Part shown: positions 45,216 to 55,539 of the stretch, in pieces
Numbering within the stretch: position 1 is the stretch's first letter
Layout of the letters: each line of letters opens with the position of its first letter
Origin: Paracamarosporium sp. OC-R06-R3
Lineage: Eukaryota; Ascomycota; Dothideomycetes; Pleosporales; Didymosphaeriaceae
DNA: 64,000 nucleotides
Reading direction: 5' to 3'
Assembly (NCBI GenBank): GCA_019828545.1
Contig: JACVRA010000171.1
Coordinates: 434,001-498,000 of the forward strand
Notes under the pieces: model-generated
The model's input: only the letters and a program-made list of their open reading frames with translations
Databases searched by the model: none
Told to the model about the DNA's origin: nothing
Program-made: the position numbers and the translations under genes

Positions 45216-46486
45216 ATGCATTTTCGCAATTTCTATGCCATCTTCTTCCTGTTGGTTCCATTCATCCAAGGATATCGCCATAACACGTGCCGAGATATAC
45301 AAATTCCAGTGGTTGCAAACGTTCAACGATCTATCATTGACGTGACCATCGAAGATGGCTGGGATGTGGCAGCGTTAGTGTTCAACCTCACCCGCCGCGA
45401 TGCCGGCAACCCAAGTGCCCCTCTTCCAATTTTAGGAACCACTTCAAACAAAATCCAAAGCAACTTCACCGTTGGAGCAACAATCTGTGGAAGCGGTAGT
45501 TCCGTGCTGGTCCTGACCCATGGCATCATCGAGTCAAAATTGTATGTCGCATTCTACCTTGACGGATAGACTTTACTCAAATTCAAGTTCAGGTATTGGC
45601 AGCCCAGTTTTAAAGGCGCAGAGCAATACAGTTTGGTCGACGCTGCAGTAGCAGCGGGATATTCGGTGCTAAGCTACGATCGAATCGGGGTTGGGTCATC
45701 CTCAAAGTAAGACCCCAAGGCAACATGTATGGATGGCAGACTAAAATGGTGTATCTGATCAGAGTCAACGGTATTCAAGATGCCCAATTTCAAGTCGAAA
45801 CCGCCGTGCTTGACTCGCTCGTGTCCTACGCAAAACGTACCATGGCCGCAAAGAAAGTCGCGCTCATCGGCCACAGCTATGGCTCTTACCTATCCGCGGC
45901 GTCAGCAAATCATAGTACAATCGATGCACTCGTGCTCACCGGATTCAGCGGCACCTTCGACTACTTCGCACCTTTTGTCGCAGGAGCAAGTCTTCAGGTC
46001 GCGAAGCTACAGGATCCTGAACGCTGGAGTTCGCTAGACTCAGCATATCTTACAACATCCAATCTGTTCGCAGAGGTCTATGTCTACTACCAAGAACCCT
46101 TCTTCGAGCAACATGTAGCTAAGTGGGCGCATGAGGTAGCCAGTGAGCCCTTCGCTGTTGGGGAATTGCTGAGTCTGCTCGCAGTTTTCGATAATTTTCA
46201 TGGAGTCAGAGCGCCTGTGTTGATCCCGCAGGGTCAATTTGATGTTTCTGCGTGTGGTGGTAATTGCAAGGGTGTCTTGAACGAAACGTCACTTCGTGAG
46301 GACGTCTTCAGACACGCTCCGGTCATACAAACGATCGATGATCTTCCCGCAGGGTACGTTTGAACTGTTCTGCAGCTTGAATATGCCTCTTCTAACACAA
46401 CTAATAGCCATAACCTGAATCTACACAAAGTGGCACCATATGCCTTTGGAAAGATATTCGAATTCCTCGAGGCGCAAGGTGTTTGA
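45216..46486 (+). CDS. Secreted alpha/beta hydrolase
   Basis: Esterase/lipase-like enzyme, probably secreted, 369 residues. Exons: 45216-45541, 45593-45706, 45763-46353, 46408-46486. The signal peptide is FYAIFFLLVPFIQG near the N-terminus. The fold is recognisable: strand and oxyanion region LVLTHGIIES, LSYDRIGVGSSS, the nucleophile elbow VALIGHSYGSYLSA with Ser at about residue 185, a loop with Asp in GQFDVSACGGNC, and the catalytic His in PAGHNLNLH close to the C-terminus, recovered only when the last intron is spliced. So a Ser-Asp-His triad is plausible. The true ATG at 45216 follows an in-frame TTG. Substrate is unknown. Confidence 0.85.
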
Positions 46487-47198
46487 ACTGCGTACTTTAG
46501 ATATCGTCTGACCGGATATACTAGCTTCTTCCAAAGTGGATGTTTTGTTCAGCCTTCTTTCCGGTAACCTTCATGGTGTATATGGTTCGAGTCGTCACAA
46601 ATGTACCGGACGGAAGGATTACCGTTCTTGGAGCGGGAGATGTGCCAGAAAAAGCTTGACGCAGCTGCGACGCAAACGTTGCTCCATGTACATATTCAAT
46701 GCTCTGAAGTACCGTTGTTTCCTCCTCATAAGACAATATCGCTTGGTCAGCCATAGGCTATGAACGATTTGACATCGACAACATTACAATTGGAGCCTCC
46801 ACGTGTGAACTGCGACAGGCATTTTATCCACACGGATGTGGTGCGACTGTCATACAAAGAGCTAAACCAGATTAAGAGGCGATCTGTGTGACAAGCCGAC
46901 AATCTGAGCGGTTACCTCCTCAATATGGATGAAGGCCCTGCGTCCAGGTTTCCTCGTCACATCCATACCCAGCATGCGTGCACGAGCAACTGACAAGGAT
47001 ACAACCCCCGCATCCACAGCACATACATACGCCCGGACCTGATAACAATCGTCTTATCGCGCTCATTGGATATGCATAAGTCAGATCCACGCCCTGCAGA
47101 AAGAGGGGAGATTAGATCTCGTGCAACTTTCTTCCACACTTTCTCCCACACTTTCTCTCCCTCACGACAGTGACATCAAGTACGAAAGTGTGGACAAC
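46487..47198. other. Spacer between hydrolase and sugar transporter
   Basis: About 710 bp. It contains a minus-strand frame of 77 codons (46754-46521) with a normal-looking composition but no known motif. The right end should hold the transporter promoter. Confidence 0.45.
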
Positions 47199-48849
47199 AT
47201 GGCGACAGATCCCAAAGAAGACAATATCCCCGTCGAAGTGCGAAAGCTCTCAATCCACGCCGAGCATGCAGACGAAATTGCCGAAGCAGTCGCAGTCGAA
47301 CACACGCTCTCGTTCTGGGAAGCTGTGAAGCTCTACCCCAAAGCTATTGCCTGGTCGATGTACTTCAGCATGGGAGTAATAATGTTGTGTAAATCCTTCC
47401 CTCTCTCCCCCCTCTGTGCACTGGCCTGATCCTGCGGACAGCGTTTGATCCTCAACTCCTCGGCAATCTCTACGCCATGCCCGCCTTTCAAAGGGACTTT
47501 GGCTACCTATTCGAGGGGAAGTATATTATTTCTGCGCCATGGCAAACCGGTCTTTCGATGGGAAATCCCATCGGACAAGTCGTTGGCGCGCTCGCAGCGG
47601 GTTATCCCATGGAGTGGTATGGACGGAAAAAGACCTTCAATGTGTGCGTGATTCTAGTGGCGGGTTTAGTCTTCATCCAATTCTTTGCGCGCTCGCTCAA
47701 AGTGCTGCTCGCAGGCGAACTGCTGGGCGGCCTCGTTCTCGGTGCATTTGTCGTTATCGCGCCCTCGTATGCGTCTGAGGTTACTCCGCTAGCGATGAGA
47801 AGTGTGTCGACGTCCTACGTTAACTTGTGTTTTGTTACGGGACAGCTGCTCGGCAACGGTGTCACAGCCGCAACGAAGGACCTCTCGAGCCACTGGGCAT
47901 ACTCGATCCCCTTCGCTCTCCAGTGGTTCTGGATCCTCTTGATCATTCCCGGAATGTTCTTCGCACCAGAGTCACCGTGGTGGCTCGCGCGTCAAGGCCG
48001 TTTCGATGAGGCGGAAGTCTCCCTCCAGCGTCTTTCCAGCAACCGCGTTAATGTTAAGGCTGTACTTGCGCAACTCATCGAAACGGATAGGCTGGAGACG
48101 CAGATGGAAGCTGGATCCACCTACACAGACGTCTTCCGCGCAGTCAACTGGCGCCGCACCGAGATTGCAATAGGCGTCTACGCCACGCAAGTCCTCTGTG
48201 GAATCTATCTGATCAACTACGGGACGTACTTCTTCAGTCTCGCTGGATTGAATACGGAACAAGCATACGATATGGGGATAGGCTTCCTGGCTGTCGGCTG
48301 GGTCAGCACGGTATTTAGCTGGTTCCTTATGGAAAGATTCGGTCGCCGAATACTCTACAACTCTGGTCTAACAATCCTAATGATCATCATGTTCCTTGTT
48401 GGGATTCTGGATGTGGTGCCGACAAAGGGTGCAATCTGGACGCAGAGCGCGCTGTTGCTTGTCTGGAACTTTACGTTTGACTGGAGGTGAGTGGGTGTTT
48501 TTCAATGCTAGATGCGATTTGACTGATGAGATGTAGTGTCGGGCCTGTGGCATATGCCATCTTCTGCGAAGTCTCAGCTACCCGCGTACGTTCCAAGACC
48601 ATCGCAGTTGCGACTGCAATCCAGGCCATTGTCGGCATCATAATGACGGTCGCCATCCCGTATCTTATCAATCCTGATCAAGCGGCGTTGAGGGGAAAGC
48701 TTGGCTTCTTCTTTGGTGGACTAAGTGTGCCGTGCCTTCTCTGGTGCTGGTTCAGAGTGCCAGAGATGAAAGGGCGAACATATGAGGAACTGGATATTAT
48801 GTTCGAACGAGGCGTTAAGACGAGGGATTTCAAGACGTATGTGATCTAG
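47199..48849 (+). CDS. MFS sugar transporter, alpha-glucoside permease type
   Basis: Plasma-membrane proton-coupled sugar porter of 515 residues. Exons: 47199-47388, 47442-48486, 48537-48849. Twelve hydrophobic segments are expected; visible signatures include GWEWYGRKK-like YPMEWYGRKKTF after helix 2-3, PESPWWLARQGRFDEAEVSL (PESPRWL variant) after helix 6, ERFGRRILYNSG and, after the second intron, SVGPVAYAIFCEVSATRVRS. The last segment is typical of the fungal maltose/alpha-glucoside:H+ symporter group. The first intron join IMLSFDPQLLGNLYAMPAF matches the group. The start at 47199 is the only ATG of the frame before helix 1. It sits next to a secreted hydrolase, but no common pathway is shown. 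Confidence 0.9.
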
Positions 48850-49028
48850 ATTTGATGCACGGTGAAGACGACGAAAGACGTGGATGTTATCCACAATGTG
48901 GCCGTGCCATGGACTGGAGACTGGATGTTAAATTTGAAATTCGTTTATTGGGTATAATCATTTGTAGCCCCTTCGCAATGCGGTCCACATGATATCAAGA
49001 GTAGTCGTCAACATCATCTGGCATACGT

Positions 49029-50169
49029 CTACTCCTTGCTCAGGTCCGCAATCTGCAGCACGGCCTTGCCAAAATTGTCTCCTTTCAGCATGCCCAGGAA
49101 GCCGTCGACTCCATTGTCAATACCCTCGGTCACACTCAACTTTGCCTTGAAGGAGCCATCGGCAAGCCACTTCTGAAGACTTTCCTGGTGCTGCTGCCAA
49201 TGCCTGGGGCCCATGTCTGCGTCGCCGACAATGAAGCCACGAATAGTTAGGCGTTTAGCCACGACTTGAAGGATGTTGCGAATGGGATATTGTTCTTGCG
49301 GTGGAGTGTTGTACTGTGAGATCATTCCGCAGGCGACTGTTTGTCCGTTAGTAAATGTGAAGTGAAAAAGGTTGAGTAAGGGTAGATAAACGGGGAAAGA
49401 GGGGAATCATACCAATACGCCCAAAGTTGTTCATAGCGTTGATAGCAGCCTCAAGTTGCTCACCACCAACATTCTCATAATAAATATCGATACCATTTGG
49501 TGCAAGACGCTTCAGCGCGTCACTGGGCTTCTCCTTCTTGTAATTGAATCCCCCGTCGAAACCCAGCTCTTTGGTGATGAAGTCCAGCTTCTCGTCGTTG
49601 CCGACGCTGCCGATGACCTTCAGACCCTCGTGCTTGGCTAATTGTCCGACGATCTGACCAACGGCTCCAGATGCTGCGGAAATGAAGATGGTCTCGCCAT
49701 TTTTAGGCTGACCAATCTCGTAGAATGATGACCAGGCGGTGAGACCGGGCATACCCAGAGCACCGAGGAAATGCTTCGGGTCAAGATTGTGTGGGTTCTG
49801 CAATTTCTTTGCTTTTTCTGTCCACGCTTTGTCGAGCACGGAGTATTCCTCGATAGGAGACACATCAGAAGAAATGACGATATCGCCGGGCTGGAATTTG
49901 TCGGTGTTGGACTTGATTACTTTCATGATTGCTCGATTGGTGATGGGCTTTCCAAGCTGGAAGGGTGGTGAATAGGACTTCGTATTGGGGTCCCGCATAC
50001 GTCCGCGTTGGTAGGGATCGAAGGATGCATAGTAGTTCCTGACGGTTACACCACCCTCAGGAGGGGTTTGCTCAAGGTCGAAGTCGCGAGCCTCGACGGC
50101 CAGATGCTTGCCCGGCTCAGGCCAGCCTCTAGGCACCTCTTTGAAAATGATGCCTTTGTTCTGAACCAT
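49029..50169 (-). CDS. Zinc-free MDR oxidoreductase (prostaglandin/alkenal reductase-like)
   Basis: Cytosolic NADPH-dependent oxidoreductase of the zinc-free MDR branch (PTGR/leukotriene B4 dehydrogenase-like), which reduces alpha,beta-unsaturated carbonyls. Exon 1 is 50169-49413 and exon 2 49336-49029; 354 residues. The nucleotide-binding motif is ISAASGAVGQIVGQLAK, preceded by GMPGLTAWSSFYEIG and followed by a VIGSVGNDEKLDF strand, and YYENVGGEQLEAAI precedes the intron. There are no zinc-binding Cys as in classical ADHs. The C-terminal half has NILQVVAKRLTIRGFIVGD, typical of this branch. The start MVQNKGIIFK at 50169 was preferred over an upstream in-frame ATG at 50244, which adds a hydrophobic stretch (ending TTTSTM) that is likely leader. 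Confidence 0.88.
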
Positions 50170-51785
50170 GGTGGATGTTGTGGTGAGGTAGTGTGCAAGT
50201 GTGTAAAAGGAGAAGATGGAGCGGGGTATGACCAAGAACTTCAAGAGACGAAGAACAGATGATCAAATAGGGAATTGAATGGCAATTGGCAAGAGCTATC
50301 ACCTTGCGTATATATGTCAAACAGTATACCCGCTTATAAATGTAGGTCGACAACCTGCACGTTCAAAGCTCCGAAAAGGATTGCATCATTATGAAACCGC
50401 GTACTTCGGCCGTTAGCTCCCCTATCCGGCCAACTGCGGGCAAATCAATCAAGCCGACGTGCATAGAGACGGGGCGTTTCAACTCGTCAAGAGAGCCATG
50501 TTAGATCTTTGGTTCGGGCATGGCGAACGAGCCTGATTGAGAAGGGAGTGCAGCAGGCATCCAGTGCGAATGACTTGCAGAAGCGACGGCGCATAACCGT
50601 GGCCTATCACTGAAGTCTGCTCACGCATTTGTTCGCCGCAAGAAAAAAAACTGAGCGGGGCTGTTGGTATGGCCATGACGGAGCGGGATCGGCTTTAGTT
50701 CTCAAAGAGTTAGAATCCGCCGCACGACAATGCCTCGGTTCGAGGACAGACGCGGTGAGTACATTAGTAACCGTAGCCGTGGCGACAACATCGAACCAAG
50801 TCGCGTAGCGTATCTACATCTGGGCAATGGGAGATGGATTCTCAAGGGTGGTACATTCTGCTGATGCCTTGTAAGCAAACCTGCACTGTACAATTGCATG
50901 AGGGCTGAGAGGTGCAGCTTCTTGAACATTGCCAGCACTCTGCAAAAAGGTGTCTGTCGTAAGGACCCGTCAAACTTCGAGATGGTTCTAAAGAAAAGCC
51001 ATCGGATTCGGAGGAACCTAATCTTGGGTCTGCGCTGCACCTCGGCAGAAGAAGAAAATGAGGCACCCGAGTCTCGTCCGGCACCGATGCTCCAAGGTTA
51101 GACGTGGAAGCAGTGGTACACTTACATGGCCACGTATATGCATCAGCGCTCCGACGTCCCTTCCTGGCAAACCTCCGAAGCCTCCGCAATCTGAAGCCTT
51201 CGTATGGAATATCTAGCATGCATGACCCGTGATGCCATCGCGAACAGCGGCAGTATAAAATATAGACAAGGTTAATATACTAGCCTTCTTGACCGCACAC
51301 CTCTCGCATGGACCCGAGTTCGACTGGACGAAATCGATGCCTTCAAGAAATGGCCATGGAATGATTGGTAGATTAGTCACGGTCGTGTTGGAGAAGCTAG
51401 GGCGAAGAAAGGTGCGAGCTGCGACCAAAAAAAGCAAAAATCGATGTTTCAGCGTTTCAGAAAACAAGGCGGCATACACATCGAGCACTGCATACGGACA
51501 GTGGACTTCTAAATCCCATCGTAGAGGGAAGAATGATGGTCTGTCGTAGGTCGATCACCGTCAGTGGCGCCTTCGATAGCTGAAGCTCGGGCTGTCTCAC
51601 GTGCCCTCGGCCAAGAATGAGCAATGGTGCACCTCCGTCAACTTTTTGGCCATCGAAGCTGCAATTGCATAAACACGCGACATTCCTCGTAGGATCCGTC
51701 CGATCTCAGCGAAACAACACTCCGAAGCGAAGCGCATCGTTTTCAGAACCATCGCTACTCCGGCATTGCCGCAATTGACCCCGCC
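50170..51785. other. Spacer, no gene recognised
   Basis: About 1.6 kb. Open frames of 60-125 codons overlap on both strands and have no motif. The left end holds the MDR gene promoter and the right end the Maf gene promoter. Confidence 0.5.
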
Positions 51786-52733
51786 ATGGCCAGCCAGCCT
51801 TCAGATCCCCCGCCTTCCTACGAAGAGCTGCGAAACATCCCCAAGCCCATCAACGCCGGCGCCCCAGCGGACGTTGCCCCAGACGCGATACGGTCGCCGC
51901 GAAGACCGCCAGGCCCACCGCCGTTACTGCCCCTCGATCTACCGCCATTGAACATACTACGGCACAAACGCGTGGTACTCGCCTCGGCCTCGCCACGAAG
52001 AAAACAGCTCCTGGGCATAGCAAGTACGCTCTGACCCACGCCAACAGCGTCAAGCTAACCCCTATAGCTCGGCCTTAAACAAGTCGATATCGTCCCGTCC
52101 ACTTTCAAGGAAGACCTCCCGAAATCGCTTTCACCCTACGAATACGTCCTCGAGACGGCCTCGGAGAAATGCCGCGAAGTCTACACGCGCGAAGTCAACA
52201 ATGAAGAGAAGGGGGAACCGGCGCTCGTCATCGCAGCAGACACCATCATAATCAGCTCCAAGGGCAGGATACTGGAGAAGCCGCGGAATCCGCAGGACCA
52301 CCTCGAGATGCTGAAGATGCTAAGGGATGAGGGTGCACATAAGGTGGCGACGGCCGTGGCTGTTATGAAACCGCTGGAGAACCCAGTTGACCCGGGCTAC
52401 AACATGGAGACACACGTCGAGATGACGTCGGTCAAGTTCGACCCGAATGGTGCGTGAGATAGCCAGCGTGGTTCATGGCATTGGTTAACCGGAACAGTAT
52501 CGGATGCGACTCTGATAGCCTACGTACGGACGCGCGACGGCAACGATAAGGCTGGCGGCTACGGCATCCAAAGCGCCGGTTCCATTCTCATTGAGAAAAT
52601 AGAAGGCTCACACGACAACGTGATAGGGCTGCCGCTACGCACGACGCTGGGCCTCATTGAAAAGGTGATGGTGCCAGAGGAGGGCTTGGACGACAACATG
52701 GACAACATGTTTGGAGACAGCGACGGAGAGTAG
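51786..52733 (+). CDS. Maf/Ham1-type nucleoside triphosphate pyrophosphatase
   Basis: Nucleotide-sanitising enzyme that hydrolyses non-canonical or dTTP/UTP-like triphosphates; 283 residues. Exons: 51786-52019, 52068-52449, 52498-52733. The first intron is a GC-AG intron (GCAAGT donor at 52020, acceptor ending at 52067); only this splice gives RRKQLLGILGLKQVDIVPST, the family pattern. Motifs in order: VVLASASPRRKQLL, VIAADTIIISSKGRILEKP, and after the third exon start GGYGIQSAGSILIEKIEGSH with the conserved GYGIQ, then a NVIGLPLRTT end. The N-terminal 55 residues are a Pro-rich disordered extension (PPPSYEEL, PRRPPGPPPLLPLDLPP) not found in bacterial Maf. If the GC donor were ignored the frame would end after two further residues. 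Confidence 0.92.
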
Positions 52734-53701
52734 CGCTTCGAACCGCTTGTGGCCCTGGTCTTATTCTTGTTGGGCTGGGAGATCTTAGAAGACATGCGAC
52801 CTTGGAATAACAGGGTCATTGAATAACATGATCATGTTCTCGTGGACCCACATATGGGGCGGAGAACGCTGGTAAAGCGGCACCATCAATAGGACGGCTG
52901 ACACCCATCTGGCAATAGCAGATTTGTCTCGGTGGCAGAAGCTTTCCTCCATGACACTGTGAAGTACATCCCTGCCGGAGAAAGGTCCTTGAACGTGTCC
53001 TTCAGCTACTACAACCAAACCCGAGTACCCTGTGTTACCCCAGATAGGCAACGCAGAGGCTGGCTGTGCTCACCATGCCTTTTTGACTCGGTACCAGCCA
53101 AGCCAGGTCTTTCCGAACACTGGCCCGCAGCCGTCCCGCCTTGCTTCCAGCCTTTCGTCCCTCCGCTGCGAGTCCTTCGCATTCCCTGCGTCCTCCATAA
53201 TCATGCAGGTTCTAGCATCCGCAGCGCCACCTATTAATCCACCAAAGCGGACATTACTCCTCTAGCAGGCTTTTCTCCTAGACTGATGCAGATGGCAAGG
53301 CAAAGCGGGGCAATGTGTAAGCTGAAAGTGCAGGGGTGGCACTGTTGTGTCCCTGGCTAGGGATACGAGCGTGTGGGGGCTCGAACGGTCGGAGCAGAGG
53401 GACTCGCGACTCGGAATTGGATTGGATTGGAGTGGGGACGAGGGAGGGAGGGCGACGTGCCTTGTGTGCCTGGGGGCCGCCGTCCGATTGGAATGCTGCG
53501 TGGGGATATATGAGGGACGGCGGTGCGCCTTTTTCGTGCTCGCCTTCTCCCTCTCTTCTGGCCTCGCTTCAGTTGGTCTGCGCTCGCGGTGTTTGTGGTA
53601 CGACTGCGTGTTCTCGACGACTGCTGCGCATGGCGTGAGGTCATATCTACGATAACCAATACGATGAGCTGAGTGATTTTTGTTTGCGCTCAGGACTCAA
53701 T
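52734..53701. other. Spacer upstream of the pepsin-fold gene
   Basis: About 970 bp between same-strand genes. Open frames of up to 102 codons overlap with no motif. Nothing recognised beyond the expected promoter. Confidence 0.5.
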
Positions 53702-55375
53702 ATGCGCTCCCTCAGCCTGGCCATCCACGCGCTATTCGTGTCTGTAGTAACGGCAGGGAAATGCGCCGCGCCGCCTCTCAACCTCCCATATCGCAATCTC
53801 TCCGTAACTCCAGGCATTTTGCACACGGGGATCTCGCTGCAGATTGGCTCGCCATGGCAATCGATTGCTCTTGTCCCCTCGCTACAGGTCGACGACACAT
53901 TCCTCCCACGATACACCAATACTTGCATCTACGATGCCCCACCCAACACTACGCAGACGCAGACAAATCGCAAAAACCATGTAGCGACCCCAGATTTGGT
54001 TGCGCGCGATGCCTCGCCAGGCCTTTTTTCCAACACGAACACAACAGAATCGAGCGAAGACTGGTGGGCTAAATGCGCACAAACGTACGGCGGGGCATAC
54101 CGACCCAGCCTTTCGAACAGCTTTGTAGAGAACAGGACGAATAACCAGGCCTTCCACTTTTTCACCGACATTTGGCGATTCGAGGATTACTTGGACGTGT
54201 ACACGGCAACGAACGATGCGTTGCCCGCGAAGAAGAACTTGACAAGTTCTTTCGAGGTAGCGGAGGAAGGCAAGACGTTTGGCGGGTACGGCGGTGCATT
54301 GCTAAGCTTGACGCCGAAGTCGACGACGTTGGAAGCGTTGCGGCAGGCGGACATGGTGCCGAGCACGAGCTGGAGCTTGACGAATAAGAGTCTATGTTTG
54401 GGATGTGTGGACGCTGCGGCGAGTTCGGGGGATTGGCATACATTCCACCCGTCGGATCGCTCCGCAGATCAAGATACTTCGTGCTTGATCAAAGCAAAAG
54501 TCGAAGCGTTGAATTGGCATCCTAAAGCGGCGGTCGAGGGTGCGACATTGATCCAGGATACGTTCACTGCGTGCATCGATCCGGGCGTCAAGTTCCTGGT
54601 CCTTCCCACCAATGCGACGAAGGCATTTGAAGATATCGTAGAGAGAGATGTGGTGGCGGAGTACGATGATTACATTCTTTTCGCAGGACCAGGTACGAAT
54701 GATACGGGCATACTGACGTTCCGCATTGAGGGAGGGCTCGAGGTTAACGTGACCGTTCCTGGAGCAGGGAAAGTCGGTACAGAACAACAAGACAAGTGGA
54801 CGGTGCCGATCGGAAAGGGTGGATGGGGCGCGTATGGGAATCAGACGTGGGTGCTTGGGAAGCCTTTTACGGACGCTGTTGTTCTACGATGGGATGGCGA
54901 GAAAGAAGAGTACGGAATCGCAAATAGGAACTCTGATCCCACACAAAAACCCGATATACAACCTCTTGGTTGCGACAGCTTTCCTAAAATTGAGACGAGC
55001 ATCACCTTAACCCCTGGTACAGGCATCTTGGTCGGCTCCATCGTTGGCGGCTTCATCGGTGGACTGGCTTTTGCTTTTGCCGGCTTCTGGTTCTTCAAAC
55101 GTGGGCAGAAGGGTGTGAAGTCTAGATACGCACCGCTGGACGAGGATACGGTACCTATGCGTCCAATGTCGAATGGAAGGGAGAGTTGGATAACTGCCGG
55201 AACGCTCAGCCCACCGCCGCCGAGCCTACACGAGAGTCTGAGGTCGCAGAGACTTAGAGACACACGACCAGGGACGCAGGATGGACTAGGATTAGAGGTT
55301 CCTGATAGTCAGCTGTATGAGGCCCCTGAAGGTGGGACGGCGTATCCAACGAGGAGAGTGCGATCGGAGACATAA
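53702..55375 (+). CDS. Membrane-anchored pepsin-fold protein, likely inactive aspartic protease
   Basis: Intronless gene for 557 residues, first ATG at 53702 (the frame is open from a TTG 18 nt upstream). A signal peptide is present (SLSLAIHALFVSVVTAGKC). The N-terminal pepsin-like strand is GISLQIGSPWQSIALVPSLQ, where a protease would have the DTGS active-site motif after the first half; here the aligned VPSLQVDDTF lacks it. A later KFLVLPTNATKAFEDI segment resembles the second half but again without the catalytic Asp. N-glycosylation sites are frequent and Cys occur in pairs (LCLGCVDA, TACIDPG). A single membrane helix follows (about 445-470, GILVGSIVGGFIGGLAFAFA) with basic FKRGQKG on the inner side, then about 85 cytoplasmic residues rich in Ser/Pro. 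The topology suggests a cell-surface receptor-like or structural pseudo-protease; function is inference. Confidence 0.75.
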   Translation: MRSLSLAIHALFVSVVTAGKCAAPPLNLPYRNLSVTPGILHTGISLQIGSPWQSIALVPSLQVDDTFLPRYTNTCIYDAPPNTTQTQTNRKNHVATPDLVARDASPGLFSNTNTTESSEDWWAKCAQTYGGAYRPSLSNSFVENRTNNQAFHFFTDIWRFEDYLDVYTATNDALPAKKNLTSSFEVAEEGKTFGGYGGALLSLTPKSTTLEALRQADMVPSTSWSLTNKSLCLGCVDAAASSGDWHTFHPSDRSADQDTSCLIKAKVEALNWHPKAAVEGATLIQDTFTACIDPGVKFLVLPTNATKAFEDIVERDVVAEYDDYILFAGPGTNDTGILTFRIEGGLEVNVTVPGAGKVGTEQQDKWTVPIGKGGWGAYGNQTWVLGKPFTDAVVLRWDGEKEEYGIANRNSDPTQKPDIQPLGCDSFPKIETSITLTPGTGILVGSIVGGFIGGLAFAFAGFWFFKRGQKGVKSRYAPLDEDTVPMRPMSNGRESWITAGTLSPPPPSLHESLRSQRLRDTRPGTQDGLGLEVPDSQLYEAPEGGTAYPTRRVRSET

Positions 55376-55539
55376 GATAACTGCTGGTTTTTTAACGAGA
55401 AATGATTTTAACGATTAAGTATGTTCATGCTCCCGGTGCGCAGTTGATATGTTCTTGACAAGTTTGCTGATCTTCGTAACTCATTGATATTGCGATTAGT
55501 ACCAGTACATACTTGACCCAAAATAAACATTGCAGGTCT

